Shown here: positions 47,233 through 56,178 of the stretch, piece by piece
Numbering within the stretch: the first letter of the stretch is position 1
How the letters are laid out: each line of letters begins with the position of its first letter
DNA from: Rhizobium sp. Root1203
Lineage (GTDB): Bacteria; Pseudomonadota; Alphaproteobacteria; Rhizobiales; Rhizobiaceae
Direction: 5' to 3'
NCBI RefSeq assembly: GCF_001424945.1
Contig: NZ_LMCW01000001.1
Span: forward strand, 466,025 to 530,024
DNA: 64,000 bases
Made by a program: the position numbers and the translations under genes
Notes under the pieces: model-generated
The model's input: only the letters and a program-made list of their open reading frames with translations
Told to the model about the DNA's origin: nothing
Database searches by the model: none

Positions 47233-48631
47233 GCGTCAGCGATACCGCGATCGCGATCAATCCCGGCAGCGCCATGAGGATATAGAGCCAATGCGCGGCC
47301 GAAACGGTGCCGGTGATGCCGCCGGGATCGACCAGGCCGGTGCTGTTGGTGATCACGCCCACCACGGAGGCGCCGAACGCGCTGCCGAGGGACTGCACCG
47401 TCGAGATCGCAGCCGATGCCTTGTCCTGCTCCGAATTGCCGACGAGGCGCAGGATCTTGGTCACCAGGTGCGCCCATCCGAGGCCGACGCCGAAGCCCAT
47501 CATGAACATGCCGACGACGGCAGGACCGAGCAGCGCAAGGTTGCCGGCCTGGTTGTCCCTGGCGAGGAAGACCGTCAGCGAGGCGACGGCGACGGTCTCG
47601 ATCACGCAGCCGATCACGATCGCCGCGCTGGCGCGCCTGCCGGACAGGGTTCCGCTGATGAAGGCCGCAATGGTCCAGCCCAGCGCAACCAGCGCCGTCA
47701 GGTAGCCTGAGATCAGGGGCGTCACGCCGTGCAGCACCTGCAGGAAATAGGCGATGTAGATGTCGCTCGTCAGGACCATGATCAGCACGAACATCGTCAG
47801 ATAGACGCGGGCGACCGGCTTGGTGAGCGTTACCGCACCGGATGGCAGCAGCCGGTTTTCGCTCCGCCGCTCGACCGCCAGCATCGCAGCGATTGCCGCG
47901 ACCGATGCCGCGACCAGCATGGCCTTGCTTTGCGCCTCCTCGAATGTGCCGGCAAGACTGACGAAGAGCACGGCTGAAAGCAGCAGCGCGATCTGCAGGA
48001 TCGGCGTCCTGCCGGCCGCCCGGTCGTCATCGGCACGCGGCAGCAACCGCGGTGCGAGCGCGGCCATCAGCAGGCAGAGCGGCACGAGCAGCATGAACGC
48101 ATGGCGCCAGGCACTGCCTTCGGTGAAGACGCCGCCGAGGCTCGGGCCGAGCAGCGTCGATATCCCCCAGATCGCCGCGTAAAGCGTCGATGCCTTGCGC
48201 CAGAGCGGTTCGGGATAGGCGAAGCGGATGAAGGCATAGGCGAGGCCCGAAAGCGCGCCCGCACCGAAGCCCTGGACGGCGCGACCGGCAATCACGACAG
48301 GCATGGCAGGGGCCACCGCGCAGACCAGGCTGCCCGCCGCAAAGACGACGGCGCCGGCAACGTAGACGGTCCTGAGGCCGGTGCCGCGGGGGCGCATCGC
48401 GACGAAGATCGAACCCAGCACGGCCGCCGCCACATAAAGCGTCGTCATCCAGGAAAACAGCTCGAGCCCGCCGATGTCCCGCACCATGGAGGGGGCGATC
48501 GTCGCGGTGATATAGGTCTCGACCGCGTACAGCGTGACCCCGCCCCCGAGCATCAGTGTCGCAGGCAGAAGGGGCGTCGAGAAAAGGTGAAAGACCGAGG
48601 GCTTCTCGGATAGCTGGTCGATGCTGGTCAT
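47216..48631 (-). CDS. MFS transporter (multidrug-efflux type)
   Basis: A 471-residue membrane protein with 12-14 hydrophobic segments. The N-terminus ([25 protein letters not shown]) is the D-(V)-type start of drug:proton antiporters, and [20 protein letters not shown] is the motif C-like region. Probably exports a small hydrophobic compound. It is divergent from the Fe-S-type regulator at 48737, which likely controls it. Confidence 0.88.
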   Translation of the reverse strand: MTSIDQLSEKPSVFHLFSTPLLPATLMLGGGVTLYAVETYITATIAPSMVRDIGGLELFSWMTTLYVAAAVLGSIFVAMRPRGTGLRTVYVAGAVVFAAGSLVCAVAPAMPVVIAGRAVQGFGAGALSGLAYAFIRFAYPEPLWRKASTLYAAIWGISTLLGPSLGGVFTEGSAWRHAFMLLVPLCLLMAALAPRLLPRADDDRAAGRTPILQIALLLSAVLFVSLAGTFEEAQSKAMLVAASVAAIAAMLAVERRSENRLLPSGAVTLTKPVARVYLTMFVLIMVLTSDIYIAYFLQVLHGVTPLISGYLTALVALGWTIAAFISGTLSGRRASAAIVIGCVIETVAVASLTVFLARDNQAGNLALLGPAVVGMFMMGFGVGLGWAHLVTKILRLVGNSEQDKASAAISTVQSLGSAFGASVVGVITNSTGLVDPGGITGTVSAAHWLYILMALPGLIAIAVSLTLRDAA

Positions 48632-48703
48632 TGCCTATGCCTTGGTCGCTTCCCTGGAAATTACGATTTTTAGAAGTTATAGATTGGAAAATTGCACGGG
48701 CAT

Positions 48704-48724
48704 GTTATTAAAGCAAGGAATAAC
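48704..48724. promoter_or_regulatory. Inverted repeat upstream of the regulator gene
   Basis: gttatt/aataac arms with a 9-base centre, 12 bases before the ATG at 48737 and within the divergent promoter gap (48632-48736) with the MFS gene. Candidate binding site of the regulator on both genes. Confidence 0.4.
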
Positions 48725-48736
48725 TTGGAAAAATAA

Positions 48737-49357
48737 ATGCGCCAATCCCCTGCAAACCGAATTCTGCTGGCAATCAAGACCGAGGGACCCCAACTCGCCT
48801 CCGACCTCGGCGCGGCGCTCGGGATCTCGTCGGAGGCTGCGCGCCAGCAATTGACGAAGATGGCCGAGGAGGGGCTTGTGGAGGCTGCCACCGAGGCGGC
48901 ATCCGGCAGAGGGCGGCCGCGCCAGCTCTGGCACTTGACGCCAACAGGCAATGGCCGGTTCCCGGACGGCCACGCCGAACTGACCGCAAATCTCCTGACG
49001 ACGCTGGTCGCGCAGCTGGGAAAGCCCGCGCTCGATGCCGTCATCGCTGCGCGCGAGGAGGAAACGCTCAGGCGCTATCGCAACCAGGTCACGGCGCCGG
49101 ACCTGCCTGCCCGCGTGCGCCAGCTGGCCGCCATCCGCACCGGTGAGGGCTATATGGCCGATTGCTGGGAAGAGGCCGACGGATCGCTGCTGCTGGTGGA
49201 AAACCATTGTCCGATCTGTGCCGCGGCGACCGCCTGCGCCGGCTTCTGCCGCTCCGAACTCGAGACGTTTCGCGCCGTCCTTGTCGCCAGGGTGGAGCGT
49301 GAGGAGCATATCCTGCTCGGCGCCCGCCGCTGCGCCTACCGCATTATCGCGGTCTAG
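48737..49357 (+). CDS. Winged-helix regulator with a cysteine cluster (SufR-like, COG2345)
   Basis: A 206-residue protein. The N-terminal HTH is LASDLGAALGISSEAARQQLTKMAEEGLV, with wing residues GRGRPRQLWHLT. The C-terminal domain has NHCPICAAATACAGFC, four closely spaced cysteines able to hold an Fe-S cluster, and a further Cys in GARRCAYRI. It resembles regulators around SufR, which sense Fe-S or redox state. Divergent from an MFS exporter and tail-overlapping the next MFS gene by 4 bases. Confidence 0.85.
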   Translation: MRQSPANRILLAIKTEGPQLASDLGAALGISSEAARQQLTKMAEEGLVEAATEAASGRGRPRQLWHLTPTGNGRFPDGHAELTANLLTTLVAQLGKPALDAVIAAREEETLRRYRNQVTAPDLPARVRQLAAIRTGEGYMADCWEEADGSLLLVENHCPICAAATACAGFCRSELETFRAVLVARVEREEHILLGARRCAYRIIAV

Positions 49358-50568
49358 GCCGGCAGCTGAACCTGTCGCCTGCCGCTTTCGAGAAAGAGCA
49401 GCAGCCCGACCGAGGCGAGACCGACAGCCGCGGCAAGCAGCGCGGTGCCGGAATAGTCGGTAAACGCCGTTCCGGCCGCGAAGATCGACGCGCTGACGCC
49501 GTTGCTGACGAACACGTTGACCGAGATCAGCGAGCTGCCGAGCCCGGGACGATCGGCAATCAGGTCCTGCAGGTAGGTAATGGGAATGCTGAGGATCGCA
49601 GCCGCACCACAGGCATTGATGAGCACGAGGGCATAGATCTGCCAGGGCGCCGTGGCAAAGCTCAGCAGCGCCAGATAGACGCAATAGATGAGCGTCCCGA
49701 CGGCAAGGATGTGAACGCTGCGGAAGCGCCGCTGCAAGGTTCCCCACATCATCATGAAGGGCATTTCCAGGAACGCCACGAGACCGGCCATGAAGCCGAC
49801 GTCGACCACGGTACCGCCGGCGGCATGCGTGATGATCAGTGGCGATACCACGCCGCTCAGCCGCTGCAATCCGAGCAGCAGCGACATGATCCCGATGCGC
49901 ATCAGCACGTGGGGCGAAAAGATCCTGCCGAGGGAAGAGAGGAAGCCGATCTGGTGGGAAAGCGGCCCTTCCTGTTTCGGTGCGCGCTTGGCGAGGAACA
50001 GATAGAGGCAGAAACAGGTGAGGCTTGCGAGCCCCGCAATGCCATAGGCCGGCGTCATCGATTGCGAGTTGATGAGGTAGAGGCCGATGAGGCCGGGTGC
50101 AAGCGCCCACGAACCCGAATAGAGCGCGCGCACCGTCGAGGTGATCGCGGCGGCACGTCCGCGATCCATCGTGTTTGTCGTGGCGCGAATGCTGGCGAAC
50201 AGGATCGAATAGGTCGAGTTGCTGACCGGGATCAGCACCAGCACGCCGAGCATGAACACGGCCGCGGTGCGGAACTCGTAGATCAGCCCGAAGCCGAGCA
50301 TGCCGCTGACCGACAGCGCCAGCACCAGGGGGCGGCGATCGCTAAGCCTGTCCGACCATATGCCCAGCGTCAGGCTGGTGGCGACGTTGACGAGCGCCGC
50401 ACTGAAGATCAGCGCCGAATAGGCGCCGTCCGACAAACCGATCTCGTTGATGCCGATGATCGACTGGTAGGGGATCGTCGAGGCGTAGGTGAAGGCGAGC
50501 GCAACCAGCGTCAGCGTCGGAACGCGGATGCGACGGTCGCGGAGAATGGAGGAGAAGGCAGATGGCAT
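49354..50568 (-). CDS. MFS transporter (sugar-efflux SET-like)
   Basis: A 404-residue, 12-segment MFS protein. It opens PTLTLVALAFTYASTIPYQSI, and the loop 2-3 motif is GIWSDRLSDRRPLV. Its layout recalls sugar efflux transporters (SetA/B), but substrate assignment is only by resemblance. Probably an exporter in the inner membrane. No regulator sits upstream; a decayed toxin-antitoxin pair lies 178 bases behind its start. Confidence 0.85.
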   Translation of the reverse strand: MPSAFSSILRDRRIRVPTLTLVALAFTYASTIPYQSIIGINEIGLSDGAYSALIFSAALVNVATSLTLGIWSDRLSDRRPLVLALSVSGMLGFGLIYEFRTAAVFMLGVLVLIPVSNSTYSILFASIRATTNTMDRGRAAAITSTVRALYSGSWALAPGLIGLYLINSQSMTPAYGIAGLASLTCFCLYLFLAKRAPKQEGPLSHQIGFLSSLGRIFSPHVLMRIGIMSLLLGLQRLSGVVSPLIITHAAGGTVVDVGFMAGLVAFLEMPFMMMWGTLQRRFRSVHILAVGTLIYCVYLALLSFATAPWQIYALVLINACGAAAILSIPITYLQDLIADRPGLGSSLISVNVFVSNGVSASIFAAGTAFTDYSGTALLAAAVGLASVGLLLFLESGRRQVQLPA

Positions 50569-50745
50569 GGCATGATTCCCGATGCCCCAGCTTTAGACCC
50601 GCAGGGCGCTTTCGAAAAACCAGAGTTTGTGATCTCTGCCGTCAATTCATGTGATGAATGGTCAGATGCCGTGATCGCTCGAGCGGCAGCTACGGCCGGA
50701 GTCGGCTGAAAGCCGGCTTGATGCGGGCGAATGGCCCCATGAGAT

Positions 50746-51085
50746 TCATCCCCCGGAAAGTCGAGGATCAGCGTCGGGGTTTTCGAAGTCGAAATCGTCG
50801 CCGAGCTGGATGCCCGGCGGCCGGTCACGTCCATGGCGAATGGCGAAAATTACGAGTTCGCCCTCCCTGACTTCGTTGTCGACTAGGTACGGACCCATCA
50901 CGAACCGCAATACGCCTGGGACCGGGATTCCCTCTGTACTGCGTCCCATGTCTGGGAAGCGTCTCAGCCAGTGCTTTAGTTGCTTGAGATCGTCGCTAAA
51001 TTGTTGAGCGGCACGAGGATTCCTGGATTTATCTGGCCTCCGATTTTACTGCATCTACGGCATCCGGGGAGAGCGTGATCCTCAA
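50746..51085 (-). pseudogene. RelE/ParE-type toxin gene, frameshifted
   Basis: The N-terminal frame from TTG 51085 (RITLSPDAVDAVKSEAR) hits a stop near 51027. The remainder continues in another frame (SRNPRAAQQFSDDLKQLKHW, RRFPDMGRS, LVIFAIRHGRDRPPG), a ParE/RelE plasmid-stabilisation toxin. A small deletion near 51026-51032 explains the break. The TTG overlaps the restored antitoxin stop, the usual coupling. Confidence 0.65.
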
Positions 51086-51341
51086 GCCGCCGCTCCCTTG
51101 ACGATCGCATCGACTTCATCGATCACGTCGTCAAAATCACGCCCTTGACCTTCGTCGACATCCCGCGTGCCTTGGCTATCTCGATTATTTCTCTGCCTTC
51201 CGCGGCCAGATATGATTTCAGAGCGCGGACGAAAACCCAGCTGCGGGTGCGATCGCAGGTTGCCGCAATCTCTTCGATTTCCGAGAGCACATCAAGCGGC
51301 AGGCGCATTGTGATTGGATCCGAAAGTTCCCGATCTGACAT
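51082..51341 (-). pseudogene. RHH (CopG/RelB-like) antitoxin gene, frameshifted
   Basis: ATG 51341 with ggaga upstream begins DPITMRLPLDVLSEIEEIAA and SWVFVRALKSYL, a ribbon-helix-helix antitoxin. After EIAKAR the frame runs to an early stop at 51123. The neighbouring frame continues naturally as DVDEGQGRDFDDVIDEVDAI to a TGA at 51082-51084 overlapping the toxin start. A single-base change near 51162-51167 causes the break. The DNA-binding half may still be made. Confidence 0.65.
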
Positions 51342-51567
51342 CGGTTTTCTCTCCATTTGTAATACAAGCATAAACCACGGTGCACTTGCGTCAAATTGCC
51401 ATCGACTGAACCAGGGATGCGCCGGAGTGGCCAGGCACTTTCACAGCGCTGGCTTTTTGAGAGGCGTTCTTCCGGATCTTCTGGTGCAATCCGCAAGCTG
51501 AAAGGCGGTTGCTTTATCAGGGCCATTCGCTATGCGTGAACCGTCCCAAACGATCAGGATTCCTGCC

Positions 51568-52575
51568 ATGGCCAACCCCGTCACCGTCGAAGTCACCCGT
51601 GGCTTGCTCGTCGAAAGCCGGCATCGCGGCGCAGTCGTCGCGGTGGATGGCGACGGCAAGGTCGTCTTTTCGCTCGGCGACATCGATGCCGGCGTCTTCC
51701 CTCGCTCGGCATGCAAGGCCATGCAGGCGCTGCCGCTGGTCGAAAGCGGCGCAGCGGACGCCTATGGCTTCGGCAACCGGGAACTGGCGCTTGCCTGCTC
51801 TTCCCACAATGGCGAGGATGAGCATGTGGCGCTTGCCTCGTCGATGCTCGCGCGTGCCGGCCGTGGCGTCGAAGCTCTGGAGTGTGGTGCGCACTGGTCA
51901 TCGAGCCAGAAGACGCTGATCCACCAGGCGCGAACCGTGGACAAGCCGACGGCGCTTCACAACAACTGCTCCGGCAAGCATGCCGGCTTCGTCTGCGCCT
52001 GTTGCCATCGGGACATCGATCCGAAGGGCTATGTCGGCTATGACCATCCCCTGCAGACGGAAATCCGTGGCACGATGGAAAGCCTGACGGGCGCCGTTCT
52101 GGGCAGGGACAATTGCGGCACGGACGGCTGCTCCATCCCCACCTACGCAGTCCGGCTGCGCGGCCTGGCGCATGGCTTTGCGAAAATGGCGACCGGCGCG
52201 GGCCTCGATCCGCTCCGCGCCAAGGCGTCGCGGCGGCTGTTCGATGCCTGCATGGCCGAACCCTTCTACGTCGCCGGAACCGGCCGCGCCTGCACGGCGC
52301 TGATGCAGGTTGCCCCCGGCCGCATCTTTGCCAAGACGGGTGCGGAGGGCGTCTTCTGCGCGGCCATCCCGGAACAGGGCATTGCCATCGCGGTAAAGTG
52401 CGACGACGGCCATTCGCGCGCCGCCGAAGCCATGGTTGCGGCAACGCTCAGCCGCTTCTTCGAGAAGGATACGGCGATTCGCTCGGCGCTGAGCGACATG
52501 GCCACCGTGAGGATGCACAATTGGAACGGTATCCATGTCGGCGACATTCGCGCCACGGCTGCGCTGATCGACTAG
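51568..52575 (+). CDS. L-asparaginase (Rhizobium etli / PF06089 type)
   Basis: A 335-residue cytosolic enzyme hydrolysing asparagine to aspartate, of the class unrelated to E. coli AnsA/B. The twin catalytic serine-lysine motif RSACKAMQ has Ser47 and Lys50; the zinc-site residues are Cys134 and Lys137 in NNCSGKHAG and Cys188 in CGTDGCSIP. These sit one residue off the published R. etli ReAV numbering. The start follows aggattcctgcc. In R. etli this class supports growth on asparagine. Confidence 0.92.
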   Translation: MANPVTVEVTRGLLVESRHRGAVVAVDGDGKVVFSLGDIDAGVFPRSACKAMQALPLVESGAADAYGFGNRELALACSSHNGEDEHVALASSMLARAGRGVEALECGAHWSSSQKTLIHQARTVDKPTALHNNCSGKHAGFVCACCHRDIDPKGYVGYDHPLQTEIRGTMESLTGAVLGRDNCGTDGCSIPTYAVRLRGLAHGFAKMATGAGLDPLRAKASRRLFDACMAEPFYVAGTGRACTALMQVAPGRIFAKTGAEGVFCAAIPEQGIAIAVKCDDGHSRAAEAMVAATLSRFFEKDTAIRSALSDMATVRMHNWNGIHVGDIRATAALID

Positions 52576-52715
52576 GCCGTTTCGGAACGGCACATCTTCG
52601 CCGCCAAAGACAGAAAAGCCTAATGTATACGAAACTACAGACCGCAAGAACGAGTGCGGTTTTCCAGCTTTGCGCTACCCTCGGCCAAGTACATCGAACG
52701 CCATGAGGGCAGGAT

Positions 52716-53465
52716 ATGTTTGCAGGCCGCTATCTGTGGTGGATGCTGATCGCAATGGCGATCTTTCTGTTCTTTGCGATCTGCTTCGATTACGTCACCT
52801 GGGCTGTCGTCGCGATGTCCGGATGCGCGCGGATTGCCGGCTCCTGCGGTCCGATAATCCTGACGATGACAGGAACCGTGAAACCTGCGGGCGTCTATCT
52901 GGCAGGCGGAATCATCCTCGCCGTCACCGTTGCACGCACCCGCTATATCGGGCTGGGCTGGGCCTGGGGCTTGTCGGCCTTCATCTGGTTCGTCGCCTCG
53001 GCGCCGTTCCCGCTTTTGCTGGCGAGCGGCTGGACTGGACAGCTGAAGGCGGAAACCGTGCTGGAGAGCCTCCCAGTCGCCTTCCTGTTTCTGGTGGCCT
53101 TCTGCGCCTATATCGGCTGGTCGTTCGAGGACGGCGGCGGCAAGCCGCTCGGCCCGTGGCGCCCGCTCCGTGCGGCCATCCAGGCTTGCGCCGCTTACGG
53201 GGCGCTGATCGCGGTGGCGCAGGCGCCGGCCTTTGCGGCGTTGCCGGGGCGGTTGTTGGGTCAACCGTCGCTATCGGCCTGGCTCGAGGCGCTGCAACCG
53301 AGGCTGCGCGATCTGCTGACCTTCGGCACGGACGGCAACGGGCTCGCCTATCTCGCCTGCGGCGTCTTCGCCTCGGGCCTGATGCTCAGCCTGGTGCCGC
53401 AGAATATCGTTCAACTGGGTGCCCGCTTCCTGGCACCGTTCATGCTGCGAGGATCGCGGCATTGA
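52716..53465 (+). CDS. Multi-pass membrane protein of unknown function
   Basis: A 249-residue inner-membrane protein with about six hydrophobic segments (WWMLIAMAIFLFFAICFDYV, YLAGGIILAVTVARTRYIG, LSAFIWFVASAPFPLLLAS, LPVAFLFLVAFCAYIGW and others). Three cysteines lie in the first extracytoplasmic loop (SGCARIAGSCGP). I recognise no family. The start follows gagggcaggat. It overlaps the convergent DeoR-type gene by 26 bases. Confidence 0.7.
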   Translation: MFAGRYLWWMLIAMAIFLFFAICFDYVTWAVVAMSGCARIAGSCGPIILTMTGTVKPAGVYLAGGIILAVTVARTRYIGLGWAWGLSAFIWFVASAPFPLLLASGWTGQLKAETVLESLPVAFLFLVAFCAYIGWSFEDGGGKPLGPWRPLRAAIQACAAYGALIAVAQAPAFAALPGRLLGQPSLSAWLEALQPRLRDLLTFGTDGNGLAYLACGVFASGLMLSLVPQNIVQLGARFLAPFMLRGSRH

Positions 53466-54195
53466 GTCCGCGATAGGGCTCCAGCAGCGCCTCCGCGGCC
53501 CCTTCGGGCACGATCAGTCCGGATACTTCGGCAATCGACAGCACGTGGCAGGACGATGCGCGATCCAGTTTCTCCTCTGTCATAGGCACGTAGGTCTCGG
53601 CCGAACAGCGGGCGATATGCCGTTTGATGGCTGCCTCTTCGAAGTCCCCGGTCGATAGGCCATGCACGGGATGTGCGGCGGTCACCCCGAGAAAGAAGAT
53701 GTCCGGGCGAAGCTGTGAAATGGCCGCCATCGCCGCCGCTCCGGTCACCACCATGGAATGCTTGTAGAGGCGTCCGCCGATCAGCACCACGTCAGCCGTC
53801 GGATGATGCTCGAGTTCTGCAGCAATCGTCGGGCTATGCGTCACGACGGTCATGTCGAAGCTCCGTGGCAGATGCCGGGCGATCTCCGCAGTCGTCGTCC
53901 CGCCGTCGAGAAAGATCATCTGGCCCGGCCTGACGAGGCTTGCGGCTTTCGCGCCCAGACGCTGCTTGGCTTCCAGCGATACATCCCTGCGTGTCGAAAA
54001 GTCAGCCAGCTCCGGCGAGATCGGCATGGCGCCGCCGTGTACCCGCTTCAGCAAGCCCTCCGCCGCCATCTCCCGAAGATCGCGCCGGATGGTGTCTTCG
54101 GACAGCGAAAAACCCTCGGCAACGCGCTTGGCAATCACCTGCCCGTCACGTCGGAGGATGTCGAGGATCAGCGATTTGCGTTGCGACGTCAGCAT
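53440..54195 (-). CDS. DeoR/GlpR-family transcriptional regulator
   Basis: A 251-residue regulator. The HTH is VAEGFSLSEDTIRRDLREMAAEGLLKRVHGGA; the sugar-phosphate sensing DeoRC domain has IFLDGGTTTAEIARHL, VVLIGGRLYKHSMVVTGA and DIFFLGVTAAH. It probably represses carbohydrate or nucleoside genes, released by a phosphosugar. Divergent from the DUF4406 gene 120 bases away, a likely target. The start ATG 54195 lacks a good ribosome site, but longer readings leave the family pattern. Confidence 0.9.
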   Translation of the reverse strand: MLTSQRKSLILDILRRDGQVIAKRVAEGFSLSEDTIRRDLREMAAEGLLKRVHGGAMPISPELADFSTRRDVSLEAKQRLGAKAASLVRPGQMIFLDGGTTTAEIARHLPRSFDMTVVTHSPTIAAELEHHPTADVVLIGGRLYKHSMVVTGAAAMAAISQLRPDIFFLGVTAAHPVHGLSTGDFEEAAIKRHIARCSAETYVPMTEEKLDRASSCHVLSIAEVSGLIVPEGAAEALLEPYRGLNAAILAA

Positions 54196-54314
54196 AAGCA
54201 CCCGCAAATATGAACGAACGTGCATGAGTATGCACGAAATGATTCGACATTCAACAAAACTCATGCATTTTCACGTAATCCCGAGCATGAAGCCGGGAGT
54301 AGCGGAGTTCGATC

Positions 54315-54680
54315 ATGTTGATTTTGATTGCCGGACCCTACCGGTCCGGGACGGGCGACGACCCGGCGAAGATGGCGGCAAACCTCAAGCGCCTCGAGGA
54401 GCCCTCGCACGCGTTGTTTCAAGCCGGCCATGTGCCGATGATCGGCGAGTGGGTCGCGTTGCCGATCTGGCATGCCGCCGGCGGAAAGTCGATCGGTGAC
54501 GAGCTCTACGAGCAGATATTCCATCCGGTCGCGGGGCGTCTGCTGCAGCTTTGCGAAGGCGTGCTGCGTCTCGAAGGGGCATCCAAAGGTGCGGACAACG
54601 ACGTGCGCATCGCCCGTGAACGCGGCATTCCCGTCTGGTACAGGCTGGAGGATGTCCCGGGCTGCGCCAAAGCCGCATGA
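54315..54680 (+). CDS. DUF4406-type nucleoside deoxyribosyltransferase-like protein
   Basis: A 121-residue Rossmann-like protein: MLILIAGPYRSG at the start, then EEPSHALFQAGHVPMIGEW, LLQLCEGVLRLEGASKGADND and ARERGIPVWYRLEDV. The layout is that of DUF4406/YpsA-like nucleoside 2-deoxyribosyltransferase relatives. Substrate unknown. Divergent from the DeoR-type regulator and followed by a hairpin terminator, so it is a single-gene unit. Confidence 0.75.
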   Translation: MLILIAGPYRSGTGDDPAKMAANLKRLEEPSHALFQAGHVPMIGEWVALPIWHAAGGKSIGDELYEQIFHPVAGRLLQLCEGVLRLEGASKGADNDVRIARERGIPVWYRLEDVPGCAKAA

Positions 54681-54699
54681 CAAGGGCCGCGTAGCGCCG

Positions 54700-54720
54700 G
54701 AGGCCGGCAAATCCGGCCTC
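54700..54720 (+). terminator. Intrinsic terminator
   Basis: gaggccgg/ccggcctc stem with a 5-base loop, followed by gatttccgtatttt, 20 bases after the DUF4406 stop and before the GST gene. Confidence 0.6.
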
Positions 54721-54781
54721 GATTTCCGTATTTTCGTCAGCGGGCCGGCACGTTATAAGGGTGCCGAAACGGGAGTCGATC

Positions 54782-55402
54782 ATGCTGACATTGTTCTTTT
54801 CGCCGGGCACCTGCTCGCTCGCAAGCCTCATCGCTCTGGAGGAATCCGGGCTTGCCTTCGAGGCGAAGAGGATTCGTTTCGCGGAAGCCGAGCAACACTC
54901 GCCGGACTACCTGAAGATCAATCCGAAGGGCCGCGTTCCGGCGCTCGCGACGGCGCGCGGCGTCGTCACCGAAACGCCCGCGATCCTGGCGTACATTGCA
55001 GCACTTGCCCCAGATGCAGGGCTTGCGCCGCTGGACGATCCCTTTGAATTCGCTCGGCTGCAGGCCTTCAACAGCTACCTCTGCTCGACCGTGCATGTGA
55101 ACCATGCGCATGGCCGGCGTGGCAGCCGCTGGGCCGACGATCCCGCCGCCCACGAGGCGATGAAAGCGAAGGTGCCGGAGACGATGACGGCCAGCTTCAT
55201 GCTGATCGAGGAGGAAATGCTGGCCGGGCCATGGGTCATGGGCGAACGTTTTTCCGTGGCAGATGCCTATCTTTTCGTGATGACCGGCTGGCTGCGCGGC
55301 GACGGTGTCGATCCCATGCGTTTTTCCAGGGCAACGGCCCACTATGCCCGTATGATGGAGCGCCCCGCCGTGCAGCGTGCGCTGGCGCGCGAGCAGGTCT
55401 GA
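54782..55402 (+). CDS. Glutathione S-transferase
   Basis: A 206-residue GST. The N-terminal thioredoxin fold is LTLFFSPGTCSLASLIALEE (the beta-class Cys in place of Tyr/Ser), with KINPKGRVPAL and the cis-proline. The C-terminal helical domain has MGERFSVADAYLFVMTGWL (N-capping box). It conjugates or reduces electrophiles with glutathione. The start follows gggag. Free-standing. Confidence 0.9.
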   Translation: MLTLFFSPGTCSLASLIALEESGLAFEAKRIRFAEAEQHSPDYLKINPKGRVPALATARGVVTETPAILAYIAALAPDAGLAPLDDPFEFARLQAFNSYLCSTVHVNHAHGRRGSRWADDPAAHEAMKAKVPETMTASFMLIEEEMLAGPWVMGERFSVADAYLFVMTGWLRGDGVDPMRFSRATAHYARMMERPAVQRALAREQV

Positions 55403-55442
55403 TCGACGAACGGGCAGCCTCGGCCGGCAGGCGCTTCGCTGC

Positions 55443-55796
55443 CTACCGCTTGAAGTCCGCCGCGAGTTTCTTCGGCGCGCGAAAAAGCCACGCGCCGATC
55501 AGCCGTTCCTTCAGCTCCGCATCCATAATCGCGTCGATGCGAACCGGCAGGTGCGGCCATCCCACGTAGTGATCGGTCTGGAAGTAGATGTCGGGCGCCA
55601 TCTCGATCAGCTGTTCCTTGTCGTCGATCGAAATCGAAAGCACGATCGTCTCGCAGGTCTTGACCGCGACGAAGGACTTGCCGCCGACCTTGAGAGCCGG
55701 GTTCCCGTAGGACGTGCCCTCATCGACGCCGGGCAGGCCGGCCTCGGCAACCAGCCGCCGCAGGCGGCCGTATACTGTCTCCACACTGTCCGCCAT
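55443..55796 (-). CDS. MmcQ/YjbR family protein
   Basis: A 117-residue protein of the MmcQ/YjbR (DUF419) double-wing fold: RLVAEAGLPGVDEGTSYGNPALKVGGKSF, then YVGWPHLPVRIDAIMDAELKERLIGAW. These are DNA-binding-like proteins with no assigned role. Gene bounded by the convergent GST and the divergent region beyond. Start ATG with a weak gaaacc upstream. Confidence 0.85.
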   Translation of the reverse strand: MADSVETVYGRLRRLVAEAGLPGVDEGTSYGNPALKVGGKSFVAVKTCETIVLSISIDDKEQLIEMAPDIYFQTDHYVGWPHLPVRIDAIMDAELKERLIGAWLFRAPKKLAADFKR

Positions 55797-55844
55797 GGTC
55801 CACCCCGATGGTTTCTCCTGGCGGAGCCTAGCAGATTTCGGCCG

Positions 55845-56033
55845 CTATGCGCATTCGCCAAGCGCTGGTTTCCCCGGCTGTGACTGCTGCTTCTGCGGGG
55901 CAAGGGGCAGGTCGGCCAATTCCGTCAGCGACATCCGTGCCAGATCCGGATGGTTCAGGGGATCCCGGCAGGGGTCGCTGTGGTAGGGTGGATCGATCGT
56001 CTCAAGGTTCAAGAAAAACTTCAGCAGTTGCAT
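55845..56033 (-). CDS. Short hypothetical protein
   Basis: A 62-residue soluble protein (MQLLKFFLNLETIDPPYHSD, then ARMSLTELADLPL). The motif pattern, with HPDLARMSxxELADLP, recalls a recurring family of small rhizobial proteins, which supports it being real. The ATG follows gaggcgtgct. Function unknown. Divergent from the LysR gene. Confidence 0.6.
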   Translation of the reverse strand: MQLLKFFLNLETIDPPYHSDPCRDPLNHPDLARMSLTELADLPLAPQKQQSQPGKPALGECA

Positions 56034-56178
56034 AGCACGCCTCGCTTTCCCAGGTTTCGCTTGCGTTGGTTCGAATTCGCAGTGTGTACTGGATGCTGCA
56101 CTTCATTGCGGGTGAGTATCCCGACTCCCCGGCAAGTTTTCAATTGAGAATAGCAGCAGGGGCGTATAGAAAATCTAT

